Below are positions 8,025 through 16,322 of a stretch of 64,000 nucleotides of DNA, piece after piece. Within the stretch, counting starts at the first letter, position 1, and each line of letters opens with the position of its first letter. The position numbers were made by a program, and so were the translations under genes. The stretch lies in the NCBI RefSeq assembly GCF_019186805.1, contig NZ_CP066783.1, positions 3,423,501 to 3,487,500 of the forward strand, read 5' to 3'. The notes beneath the pieces were generated by a model that was given only the letters and a program-made list of their open reading frames with translations, was not told where the DNA came from and did no database searches. This DNA is from Comamonas fluminis (GTDB lineage Bacteria > Pseudomonadota > Gammaproteobacteria > Burkholderiales > Burkholderiaceae_C).

Positions 8025-9227
8025 ATGCCCCGCTTGCCCGCAACTTCCGCATCTTTGCTGACTCTGGCCCTGGCCGCAGCCTTTGCCCCGCCTGTGCTGG
8101 CGCAGGAGAAAGTCAAGATCGGCTTCATCACCGATATGTCCAGCCTCTATGCCGACGTGGAAGGCAAGAACGGCGCGGTTGCCATACAGATGGCGATTGA
8201 CGACTTTGGCGGCAAGGTGCTGGGCAAACCGATCGAGTTGCTCTCGGCCGATCACCAGAACAAGGCCGACATTGCCGCCAGCAAGGCCCGCGAGTGGATT
8301 GATACCCAAGGCATCAGCTTGGTGTTTGGCGGCACCAACAGCGCCACGGCACTGGCCATGGCCAAGGTTGCGCAGGAAAAGAAACGCGTCTTTATCGACA
8401 ACGGTGCAGGCAGCTCTGCCCTGACCAATGAGCAATGCAGCCCCTACACCGTTCACTACGCTTTTGACACCGTGGCCCTGGCCAAGGGCACAGGCGGCGC
8501 CGTGGTGGACACCGGCGGCAAGAGCTGGTTCTTTGTGACCGCCGACTACGCCTTCGGCCACGCACTGGAGGCCGACACCACCAAGATCATCGAAGCGCGC
8601 GGCGGCAAGGTGCTGGGCTCGGTCAAAACGCCGCTCAACGCCAGCGATTTCTCCAGCTTCATGCTGCAGGCACAGAACAGCAAGGCGCAGATTCTGGGTC
8701 TGGCCAATGCGGGTGGCGACACCATCAACTCCATCAAGGCCGCCAAGGAGTTTGGCGTGACCAAAAACATGAAGCTGGCCGGCCTGCTGGTCTTCTTCAG
8801 CGACATCCATAGCCTAGGCCTGAAAAACACCGAAGGCATGCAGTTCACCGCGCCCTGGTACTGGGACATGAACGACGCATCGCGCAAGTTTGCCGATGCC
8901 TTCATGGCCAAGACCCAGCGCCGCCCCAGCGAAATTCAGGCTGCCGACTATTCAGCCACCATGAACTACCTCAAAGCCGTGGAAAAAGCCGGTACGCTGG
9001 ATGCCGACAAGGTCATGGCCACCTGGAAAGGCATGAAGATGGACGACTTCTTCGGCAGCGGCCATATCCGCGAAGACGGCCGCTATGTGCACGATATGTA
9101 TCTGATGCAGGTGAAGTCTCCGTCGGAGTCCAAGGGCACCTGGGATTACTACAAGATCATCAAGAAACTGCCCGCCGACCAGATCTGGACCACCAAGGCG
9201 GAGAGCAAGTGCCAGTACTGGCGCTGA
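8025..9227 (+). CDS. orphan ABC-type substrate-binding protein (Peripla_BP_6, branched-chain amino acid type)
   Basis: The 400-residue product has a signal peptide (ends PPVLA-QEK) and then the type I periplasmic binding fold typical of Liv proteins: KIGFITDMSSLYADVEG, VLGKPIELLSADHQNKADIA, and WFFVTADYAFGHALEADT. An AGGAG site precedes the ATG. No permease or ATPase genes lie beside it, so it must use a remote transporter or act in sensing. It is a close paralogue of the protein at 24339-25559: both share QCSPY mid-protein and an ESKCxxW C-terminus, two cysteines that could form a disulfide. The ligand is unknown; aromatic or carboxylate compounds are as likely as amino acids for this family in Comamonadaceae. 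Confidence 0.9.
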   Translation: MPRLPATSASLLTLALAAAFAPPVLAQEKVKIGFITDMSSLYADVEGKNGAVAIQMAIDDFGGKVLGKPIELLSADHQNKADIAASKAREWIDTQGISLVFGGTNSATALAMAKVAQEKKRVFIDNGAGSSALTNEQCSPYTVHYAFDTVALAKGTGGAVVDTGGKSWFFVTADYAFGHALEADTTKIIEARGGKVLGSVKTPLNASDFSSFMLQAQNSKAQILGLANAGGDTINSIKAAKEFGVTKNMKLAGLLVFFSDIHSLGLKNTEGMQFTAPWYWDMNDASRKFADAFMAKTQRRPSEIQAADYSATMNYLKAVEKAGTLDADKVMATWKGMKMDDFFGSGHIREDGRYVHDMYLMQVKSPSESKGTWDYYKIIKKLPADQIWTTKAESKCQYWR

Positions 9228-9253
9228 ACTGAAGGGACGCCCCTTCTCACCCG

Positions 9254-9284
9254 CGGACTGCTGCAGCCACAGCAGTCCGTTTTC
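9254..9284 (+). terminator. intrinsic terminator after binding-protein gene
   Basis: CGGACTGCTG and CAGCAGTCCG form a 10-bp stem around CAGCCA, followed by TTTTCGTTT. Confidence 0.85.
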
Positions 9285-9297
9285 GTTTCAACCAGTA

Positions 9298-9321
9298 ACA
9301 AATTCAATGCGCCGAATTTGT
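9298..9321. promoter_or_regulatory. perfect inverted repeat, candidate operator upstream of the metallopeptidase gene
   Basis: ACAAATTC and GAATTTGT are perfect 8-bp arms separated by 8 bases, about 210 bp upstream of the next gene's start. There is no T-run, so a protein site is more likely than a terminator. The binding factor is unknown. The remainder of 9322-9530 shows no other clear element. Confidence 0.4.
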
Positions 9322-9530
9322 GGCTTATCAAGGCATATGCACAGAGATGAACGCACTTGCCGCAAGCCACTCGCCTCTGCCCCTGGGGCCAGCTTCCTGC
9401 CCGATACACTGCGCGCCCCGTCGCCCTCTTTTTTCGCCTGTATCCGGGGTCATTACCTGAATGCAGTTCTCACCTGCATTGCACCAGCTCGCTGGGAACC
9501 TGACGGATGCAATGCATTCTTCGGCTTTTC

Positions 9531-12404
9531 ATGTTCCCACGCTGGACTCTCACGCTTTTAGCAAGCCTGGCCCTGACCGCCTGTGGTGGCGGAGGCAACG
9601 ACAACACTGGCACGGCCCCATCGACGCCCCCGCAGGTGGAGCAGCCCGTCACTCCCGATACAGATCAGCCCAATACAACGCCTTCAGAGCCAGAGCAACC
9701 CGGCACCGAGCCGCCAGTGGTTCGCCCGCCAGAAACGGACTTGCCAGAAACACAACCGCCCGTCGTGGCCCCACCTGCCAGCAGCCGCATTGCACAGGCT
9801 CTGCTTTCCGGCGACAGCCGCCTGCTGCAGGACGAAGACCGCGCAGCGCTGCTGCAATCGGCCACGGACATCGTGGCCAGCCTGCGCTCTCAGCAAAAGG
9901 CCTTGATCGCCAGGCTGCTGGATGACAGCACGGCAGCGACGCTGGATTTTGGCAACAACAGCCAGACGGTGAGCCCCCTGCTCTCCAGCAGCGCCAGCCC
10001 CTTGCTAGTGTCCAACAACGGCCGTGCACTGGCCAGCGTCAGCGCCACTGCGCAGGGTGGTCGTGCACTGGGCTATGGCAAGGATTTGCTGGGCCAGCTC
10101 TCCTCATCCACAGGCGCGAATCAATCACAGCTGCCGCTGTTCAAGCGCAGCTTCGCCTGGCTGGCCACCGGCAATGAAAAAAGCGCGCTACCCGCCAGTC
10201 TGCGCATCGCCACGCAGAACTACAGCAGTGCAACAGTCAGCAACCTGGTCACTCGCCTGGGCGGTAAAGCGACGGCAGTCAGCTGCGCCATTGCCGATGC
10301 CAGCAACACCTGCTGGCAGGACGTCGATGTCTTTGTATTCGGGCAAGACACTCCCGCCTCCCCCTCTCTGAGCAACTTGGTCAGCCGCTATCTGCAGGCA
10401 GGCAAAGGCGTGATCTATCTGCACAACAAATGGGGCGAATCCGGCGGTGGCCGCCAGGTGCTGCAGGCCATGGGGATGGAGCTGGGCGGCTACGGCGGCA
10501 ACTGGTGGGCTGGCGAGAACGGCTACGGCATCAGCGGCAAGACAGCCAGCCAGCAGCGCGAAGCAGCGGACCGGCTGGCATCTCACGAAGCCGTGCTGAC
10601 GGCCTTGCTCAAGGGCAGCAGCGCCAATCTGGCCAGTGATACCAGCCTGATTACCGCACTGGACGGCATTCGCCGTGACCTGCTGGGCCTGGAAGCGCAG
10701 GGCTTTGATCTGTTTGCCGACAGCTACCTGCAAAAGCCCTATATGGAAGCCCACAGCCGACTGGTGCTGTGGGCAGACATGGCACGGCAGACGACGGATT
10801 ACAGCCAGGTTCGCCGCTCCAGCACCAACGATTTCCTGCGCACCATGGCGGCAGACTCGCTGAGTTATGCCGTGCGCAGCAGCGAAGCCGTGCCGAAGAA
10901 TTTTGGCGACTGGATGCCTGCAGCATCTACCTCTTTGGCAACCAGCCAGAACTGGGAAACCATTGAAGTCACCATCGCCCAGGATGGTGGTCGCACAGCC
11001 ATTGGGCGCGGTGCAGTGCCTGGCAAGGCGGTTGAGGTGGAAATTGTGAATGCAGCAGGCGCCAATCTGGCGCTGCGCGTGGGCAATATCCGCACCCGGG
11101 GCAATCCTCTGGCCCAGGAAAACTACACCCGCCCACGCTTTCCCGATGGGCATGAAGCCGCACTGACTGCAGGCAAGAAGCTGACGTACAGCACTGCCTG
11201 GGGCGGCCCGCTGTTTCTGAACTACGCCAATGCCAAGCCAGGATCCGTCGTCACGCTGCGCGTGCGCGGCAGCATCAAATACGCGCACTTTGACTTCACC
11301 CGCAACCCCGGCACGCAGGAAATCGACGAGGCCGTGCAAGCGCTGCAGCGCGGTGACTTTGGCTGGCAAACCAGCAAGATGGTGGGCGGCGAAGTTCAGC
11401 AGACCATAGCTTTTGCCAAGAGTGTGATTGGCAACCAGTCGCCCCGCGCCTATGTGGTGGACCGTCTCAAAGGCATGATTTTTGACAGCAACCACTTGGC
11501 CAACGGCTACAACAATATGCCGCTCAGCGCCAATGTCAGCAATCTCTGCGCAACGCTGGGCTGGGACTGCACGGGTTCACTGCAAAGTGCGCCCGGCGTG
11601 CAGCACTTTGTGGGCTGGCTGGCGGCCTGCGGCTTTCTGTGCTCTGGCAACCCATCCGATGGTGCAGCAGGCCTGCAGCCGGGCTGGGGCTGGTGGCACG
11701 AGCTGGGCCACAACACCGTAATGCGCCATATGACGCTGCTGACCGATGGCGGCGGCGGCTGTGGAACCGAGTGCAATAACAACATCCTGGCGAACGCCAG
11801 CGCGCTGCGCCAGTACGCCATCACCCATGGCGCTGAGAACGACAGCGGCGGCCGCATCGACCACAAAAAGCTCTACCAGGACATGCAGGCTGCACGCGCC
11901 ACCGGCAAGACTGGCGACGCATTGCAGGCCGATATGTTCCAGCGCTTCTGGACAGCCGGCAAGAAGAGCGACGACGCCATGCGTGCGGTCCACTTCCAGC
12001 TGGCATTCATCTACACCAAGGAGCGCCTGAATCAAGCCCAGCCACAAGCCGCAGATGTCATCGACTTTCTGGGCATGCTCGGACGCGGTGAACGCCTGAT
12101 TGGCAATGCCGACTACTGGACAGCCAACCAGAGCGCGCTGGGCATGGCAACGTATTCCAGCAAGGACATCAGCAACCACGAGCTTTTGTATGTGCTGTCC
12201 AGCCGCATCATTGGCCGGGATATGCGCCTGATCTTTGCCCACTACGGCATCCCGCTCAGCAGCACGGCGCTGAACTCCATCGCAGCCAATGCCCTGCCCC
12301 TGCTTCAGCCAGAGTTCTACGCCATGGTGCCCGGCAAGGGGAACCAGCTGGAGCTGGGCCACTGGCTGGACCTGACGGCAGGCATTCCCACCTACCCCTT
12401 CTAA
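9531..12404 (+). CDS. secreted lipoprotein, M60/IMPa-like zinc metallopeptidase
   Basis: The N-terminus is a lipoprotein signal (MFPRWTLTLLASLALTAC, lipobox LTAC) followed by a glycine run and a roughly 65-residue Pro/Glu/Thr linker. A segment with VIYLHNKWGESGGGRQVL and YGGNWW resembles the N-terminal part of Pseudomonas IMPa. The catalytic region has WHELGHN (zinc ligands His723 and His727, catalytic Glu724) and a following Glu747 in GTECNNNI, the gluzincin pattern of M60-like peptidases. Known members cleave O-glycosylated proteins such as mucins and PSGL-1. An upstream in-frame ATG at 9507 exists; the start at 9531 is chosen for the signal peptide. The family call is by motif only. The gene stands alone between its own terminator and a convergent DUF1329 gene. 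Confidence 0.72.
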   Translation: MFPRWTLTLLASLALTACGGGGNDNTGTAPSTPPQVEQPVTPDTDQPNTTPSEPEQPGTEPPVVRPPETDLPETQPPVVAPPASSRIAQALLSGDSRLLQDEDRAALLQSATDIVASLRSQQKALIARLLDDSTAATLDFGNNSQTVSPLLSSSASPLLVSNNGRALASVSATAQGGRALGYGKDLLGQLSSSTGANQSQLPLFKRSFAWLATGNEKSALPASLRIATQNYSSATVSNLVTRLGGKATAVSCAIADASNTCWQDVDVFVFGQDTPASPSLSNLVSRYLQAGKGVIYLHNKWGESGGGRQVLQAMGMELGGYGGNWWAGENGYGISGKTASQQREAADRLASHEAVLTALLKGSSANLASDTSLITALDGIRRDLLGLEAQGFDLFADSYLQKPYMEAHSRLVLWADMARQTTDYSQVRRSSTNDFLRTMAADSLSYAVRSSEAVPKNFGDWMPAASTSLATSQNWETIEVTIAQDGGRTAIGRGAVPGKAVEVEIVNAAGANLALRVGNIRTRGNPLAQENYTRPRFPDGHEAALTAGKKLTYSTAWGGPLFLNYANAKPGSVVTLRVRGSIKYAHFDFTRNPGTQEIDEAVQALQRGDFGWQTSKMVGGEVQQTIAFAKSVIGNQSPRAYVVDRLKGMIFDSNHLANGYNNMPLSANVSNLCATLGWDCTGSLQSAPGVQHFVGWLAACGFLCSGNPSDGAAGLQPGWGWWHELGHNTVMRHMTLLTDGGGGCGTECNNNILANASALRQYAITHGAENDSGGRIDHKKLYQDMQAARATGKTGDALQADMFQRFWTAGKKSDDAMRAVHFQLAFIYTKERLNQAQPQAADVIDFLGMLGRGERLIGNADYWTANQSALGMATYSSKDISNHELLYVLSSRIIGRDMRLIFAHYGIPLSSTALNSIAANALPLLQPEFYAMVPGKGNQLELGHWLDLTAGIPTYPF

Positions 12405-12488
12405 GGCTGAACTGCCGCAATGCGGTTTGGCCGCCCGAGGCATCTGCAGCGCTACGGGGCTTCCGCTTCTCGATGCGTTTCAGCAAAA

Positions 12489-12516
12489 AAGGCAAGCTCC
12501 AAGGCTTGCCTTTTTT
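12489..12516 (+). terminator. intrinsic terminator after the metallopeptidase gene
   Basis: AAGGCAAGC and GCTTGCCTT form a 9-bp stem with a six-base loop, followed by T's. The A-run on the left may let it also serve the convergent DUF1329 gene. Confidence 0.85.
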
Positions 12517-12566
12517 GTACCGGAAAGCAAGGCGCTAAGCCCCCCGCCTCCTGAAATACGCCTTTA

Positions 12567-13961
12567 TCAGTTCCCCACGGTGCGGGCCGCTTGCGGTGTA
12601 AACATGGCGGGCGTCATGTCATTCTTGTTGAGCACCGGACCCAGTTCACGCTCCTGGAACAGGTTATAGGCCAGATAGCCGCCAGAGTTCAGGTCGTGAT
12701 AGAAGCTGGTGCCTGCATGCCAGGCATTCGCATCAAACGCGTAGTAATGATTGATGAAAGCGTGCTGCCACAGCTGGCCACGGCCGTCGTAGTAGTCGCT
12801 GACCAGTGCCTGGCCCGTGTCTTCGTCAAGGAACAGCACGCGCTTGGAAAACAGGTGGCGATAGCCTTCCTTGAGGCTGGCCTCCAACACCCATACGCGG
12901 CGCAGCTCGTAGCGCAGGAAGTCGGGGTTGGCGTGGTTGGGCTTGATCAGGTCGGCATACTTCACGCCCTTGCCATGAACCTTGTAGGCGTTGGCGGGCA
13001 CATAGATTTCGCGCTTGCCCACCATCTTCCAGTTGTAGCGTTCGGGCGAGCCATTGAACAGGCGGTCCGAATCAATGGTCATCTTGCCGCCCGTGCCAGC
13101 CATGGGCTGGTCAAAGCCGTATTCCGGAATCTGACGCACGCGGCGGGTGCCGGGGTCATAGCTCCAGCCCAGACGCTTGTCCTTGCCAAAGTCCACAGGT
13201 TCCAGGCTGACGCTGACGCCGCCTTTTTCACGCTCTGGCAGCTTGGTGATGTTCATGCCCTGAGCCATCGCACCTGTCAGCGGCTGTCCCGCCACATCAG
13301 GCTGATTGAGCAGGCTCATGCTGCGGTTTTCTGCACGGCCCCAGACGATGCTGCCGTCTGGCAGCACATTGGCACTGTCGCGCAGGGTGAGTTCGGTCGA
13401 GGAACGGAAAGGCAGCAGATTGTTAAAGACCAGTTCCAGCCCGTTCTTGGGCAGAGGGAAGGGCATGGCACCTTTGACTGCATTGCTGACGCCCAGACCA
13501 TCTGCATTCATCGTTGCGTTCTCTGCGTTCTTCTTTGCAGATGCACACACAAAGTCTGGATATCGGAAATCACGGTGTCCGGTATAGACAGGGATACGGA
13601 AAGTCTTGGGGTACTTGGCGAACATGGCTTTTTGCCCGTCCGTCAGACGCTCTGCGTACTTGCTCAGATTCTCTGCAGAGATCACAAACACCGGCTTTTC
13701 GCTAGCATAGGGATCCACGGGGTGCTGGCCCGCATGAGACTCATACTTGATGCCCGCAGGTGTGCCCAGCCATTTGCCTGTGAACTCAGGCACGCCACTG
13801 GCTGTGCCCGCTTTTTCGCCGCCTGTGCAAGTCAGCGTATTGCCCAGCTTTGCCACTTCATCGGGCGTCGCCTTCGCCCATGCAACACCTGTACTTCCCA
13901 TGCTCAGCAGCACGGCCGCGCCCAAGGCCGAAACTGCACTCAAACCTGCCCCTTTTTTCAT
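12567..13961 (-). CDS. DUF1329 periplasmic/outer-membrane-associated protein
   Basis: The protein (464 residues from MKKGAGLS) has a Sec signal ending near VAWA-KATPDEV. The body matches DUF1329: GPxxTPxG-like TGKWLGTPAGIKY, MPFPLPKNGLELVFN, RRVRQIPEYGFDQPM, and a long C-terminal domain with RRVWVLEA and DEDTGQALVSDYYDGRGQLWQ. DUF1329 proteins have a LolA/LolB-like fold and often accompany DUF1302 outer-membrane proteins and RND exporters; no such partner is adjacent here. The start at 13961 has GGAG upstream. It is divergent from the alkylsulfatase-like gene across an AT-rich region. The precise role is unknown; lipid or hydrophobic-substrate handling is an inference. Confidence 0.85.
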   Translation of the reverse strand: MKKGAGLSAVSALGAAVLLSMGSTGVAWAKATPDEVAKLGNTLTCTGGEKAGTASGVPEFTGKWLGTPAGIKYESHAGQHPVDPYASEKPVFVISAENLSKYAERLTDGQKAMFAKYPKTFRIPVYTGHRDFRYPDFVCASAKKNAENATMNADGLGVSNAVKGAMPFPLPKNGLELVFNNLLPFRSSTELTLRDSANVLPDGSIVWGRAENRSMSLLNQPDVAGQPLTGAMAQGMNITKLPEREKGGVSVSLEPVDFGKDKRLGWSYDPGTRRVRQIPEYGFDQPMAGTGGKMTIDSDRLFNGSPERYNWKMVGKREIYVPANAYKVHGKGVKYADLIKPNHANPDFLRYELRRVWVLEASLKEGYRHLFSKRVLFLDEDTGQALVSDYYDGRGQLWQHAFINHYYAFDANAWHAGTSFYHDLNSGGYLAYNLFQERELGPVLNKNDMTPAMFTPQAARTVGN

Positions 13962-14379
13962 TCTGATCTCCAGATATAAACAATAGAACAATTAATTATT
14001 TTCATAAATCAGAGAAATATATATCGCCTAATATCTCATCTCTGATTTCACAGAGTGTTTTGCGACTCGATCATTTGAGCATCGTCTATTTTGACTACGA
14101 TCAAGAGAATCCGCACACCCTTTGCTTATTGGAAATAACTTCAAACCCAAAGCCTATAGAAAACCCTATAAAACATAAAAGTCAATTATTTCAACAACTT
14201 ATTTATTGAATTATTTTTCACTGACTTTTTGAAACAAATTAATAAATTCAGCAGTCGTTACTTCCTAGTCTTTTCAGACTATCCAATTTTCATACGCTTG
14301 ACTCAAAAATATGCCTGCTGCAAATAGCGCACTAACTTTTAAATCTGCAGCGCCAATAAATATCTCCAAGGAAGGCATC
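13962..14379. other. AT-rich divergent intergenic region
   Basis: About 420 bp between the divergent DUF1329 and MBL-fold genes is strikingly AT-rich (long A/T tracts at about 13980-14040 and 14130-14270) against GC-rich surroundings. It contains no convincing ORF. It probably holds both promoters; a TTGACT hexamer lies at about 14298. Such tracts are typical targets of nucleoid proteins such as H-NS/MvaT-like silencers, but no specific site was identified. Confidence 0.5.
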
Positions 14380-15825
14380 GTGATTCAAAGTATTTTCAAA
14401 ACAGCCGCCCTCAGCCTGGGCCTGGCAATGTCCGCACACGCCGCAGAGCCCGCAACGGATACCTCCAAGCCCAACCCTGTGTCGGTAGAAAAATTCGAAT
14501 TACGCAAGGAGCTGATGACGCAGTACCCCAATGTGCTGAGCGTGCTCACCTCCAATGCCAACGCAGGCTTTGGTGGCGACCAGTCGGTAAGCATTGCCAA
14601 CCACATGTACAGCCGCACCAATGCAGAGGCCATTGCTGATGCACGGGCCAAACTCAAGGTCGAGTCGCATGGCAAGGGCACCTGGCTGCTGCGCCTGCCC
14701 TATGTGAATATTGCGGTCTTCGAGACCACGGAAGGCCTGGTTCTGGTGGATGCAGGCTATGCCCCCGCAGGCCCGGTGCTGCTGGAGACTTTGCGCAAGC
14801 TCAGCAACAAGCCTGTCAACACCATCATCATCACCCACCACCACGCCGACCACGGCTTTGGCGCCTGGTCGCTGCTGGAAGCGGGCGAGAAGCCGCGCAT
14901 CATCACCACCAAGGAATATCTGGCGGAAATGGATCTGGACACGCGCACCGCCAACTACTCCATGGTTCACCTGAACAGCCAGGACCCGCGTGATGTTCCC
15001 CGCAAGCTGGAAGAAGCCATTCTTCCCACGGAAACCTTCGTCGGCCAGAAGACCCTGAAGATCGGCGATGACGAGTTTGTGCTGACCCACGCACGCGGCG
15101 AATCTGCAGACCAGCTGTGGGTCAACGTTCCCACACGCAAGATCGTGGTCAGCGCCGATTACTGGCAACCTTTCCTTCTCAATGCAGGCAATGGCAAGCG
15201 CCGTCAGCGCTATGTCGCCGAGTGGGCCCAGGCTCTGCGCGACATGGCAGCGGCCAAGCCTGACATGCTGCTGCCCATGCACGGCCCCGCATTGACCAGC
15301 GCCGCAGAAGTTCAGGACAAGCTGCTGGCCTCTGCCGACATGCTGAGTTCTGCCGTTGACCAGGTCATTGCAGGCCTGAACGCCGACAAGCGCCCCGACG
15401 AAATCGTGGCCTCGGTGCAACTGCCTGAGAAGCTGCGCGGCCGCAAGGACATGGCCGAGACCTATGTGCGCTTCAAGAACATCGCCAGCATGGTGCTCAA
15501 GGAGTACGGCGGCTGGTGGAACGGCATCCCTTCCGAATGGGACCCTGCCTCGCGTGAGGTGTTCAGCAAGCAAATCGTTGCCATGAGTGGCGGCGTGGAC
15601 AAGGTCAATGCGCAGATCAAGCAGCTGAGCAAGACCAACCCCGCCCTGGCCTGCCAGCTGGCAGACATTGCCTTCTTTGCCGCGCCCAGCAACAAGGACG
15701 TGCTGCAAACAGCGCTGGATGCCTATGCCCAGCGCATTCAGCCCGGCATGCCTACACAGGAGCTGACGGTGTACACGCACCACATGCTCGACCTCAAGAG
15801 CAAGCTCAAGCAGGTAAGCCAGTAA
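14380..15825 (+). CDS. periplasmic alkylsulfatase-like metallo-beta-lactamase-fold hydrolase
   Basis: The mature protein has the MBL motif THHHADHG: zinc ligands His153, His155, Asp157 and His158 counted from the GTG start. The C-terminal part contains YGGWWNGIPSEWDP followed by helices, resembling the dimerisation domain of SdsA1/BDS1-type alkylsulfatases. These enzymes hydrolyse alkyl sulfate esters or related substrates using two zinc ions. The GTG at 14380 is preferred over the upstream ATG at 14311 because AAGGAAGG lies just before it and a clean signal peptide (MIQSIFKTAALSLGLAMSAHA) begins there. The true substrate is uncertain, since many MBL homologues of this size act on other esters. 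Confidence 0.82.
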   Translation: MIQSIFKTAALSLGLAMSAHAAEPATDTSKPNPVSVEKFELRKELMTQYPNVLSVLTSNANAGFGGDQSVSIANHMYSRTNAEAIADARAKLKVESHGKGTWLLRLPYVNIAVFETTEGLVLVDAGYAPAGPVLLETLRKLSNKPVNTIIITHHHADHGFGAWSLLEAGEKPRIITTKEYLAEMDLDTRTANYSMVHLNSQDPRDVPRKLEEAILPTETFVGQKTLKIGDDEFVLTHARGESADQLWVNVPTRKIVVSADYWQPFLLNAGNGKRRQRYVAEWAQALRDMAAAKPDMLLPMHGPALTSAAEVQDKLLASADMLSSAVDQVIAGLNADKRPDEIVASVQLPEKLRGRKDMAETYVRFKNIASMVLKEYGGWWNGIPSEWDPASREVFSKQIVAMSGGVDKVNAQIKQLSKTNPALACQLADIAFFAAPSNKDVLQTALDAYAQRIQPGMPTQELTVYTHHMLDLKSKLKQVSQ

Positions 15826-15855
15826 CCACCCAGCCCCTGCTGAAAAGCGCCCCGC

Positions 15856-15884
15856 AAAAGGCAAGCCATGGCGGCTTGCCTTTT
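15856..15884 (+). terminator. intrinsic terminator after MBL-fold gene
   Basis: AAAAGGCAAGCC and GGCTTGCCTTTT form a 12-bp stem around ATGGC. Confidence 0.88.
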
Positions 15885-15889
15885 CCCAT

Positions 15890-15933
15890 TTTGATAGCTG
15901 CTTACGCTTATTGATCAAGCGCTTGAGGCAGAT
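15890..15933. repeat. dispersed intergenic repeat copy
   Basis: TTGATAGCTGCTTACGCTTA followed by ATCAAGCGCTTGAGGC is a copy of the GATAGCT/AGCGCTTG family described at 4708-4797, placed directly after a terminator. Confidence 0.65.
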
Positions 15934-16121
15934 TCAACCCTTACCCTGACTTCAATAACTGCAGAGCCAGCAAAGCACCCGGCCACTCTGGCACCAATCC
16001 GAACAAGCACTCACAAAGCATCGTCACACACCTTGCGGCACATCAATTTCTGTAGCAATTCAGTAAAGATTTAATGTAACAAAAGGATTCGAATAGCCTC
16101 GTTTTTATACTTTCAAGCCAA

Positions 16122-16246
16122 GGTCTTATAGAAGACCAAAGCGTGGCGGACGACTTTTCATCGGGATTTTTTTGGCGTAATTGCTGACAAAAATCCAGGG
16201 CCGTTATCACCTGCTTTTTGACGCCTGGAATCGCAAAAATTCCAGG
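16122..16246. promoter_or_regulatory. two palindromes upstream of the molybdenum oxidase operon
   Basis: GGTCTT-ATAG-AAGACC occupies 16122-16137, and CCTGGAAT-N7-ATTCCAGG occupies 16224-16246. The second lies about 75 bp before the GTG start of the oxidase large subunit. Neither is followed by a T-run. They are candidate operator sites in the 497-bp gap 15826-16322, which otherwise contains only a terminator and a repeat copy. Confidence 0.45.
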
Positions 16247-16322
16247 AACACATAGTCATTTAGCAATGTGACCACGCCAGCTCCTGAGCTGCATGTGCGC
16301 GTTGCAGCAAGGAGTCAAAACA

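Noticed and set aside
13980..14340. AT-rich block considered as a horizontally acquired remnant or phage attachment site
   Set aside because: It contains no ORF, integrase, tRNA or flanking direct repeats; it is better explained as a long divergent promoter region.
14311..14379. Upstream ATG for the MBL-fold gene
   Set aside because: The extra 23 residues do not resemble a signal peptide, whereas the GTG at 14380 has a ribosome site and begins a clean signal sequence.
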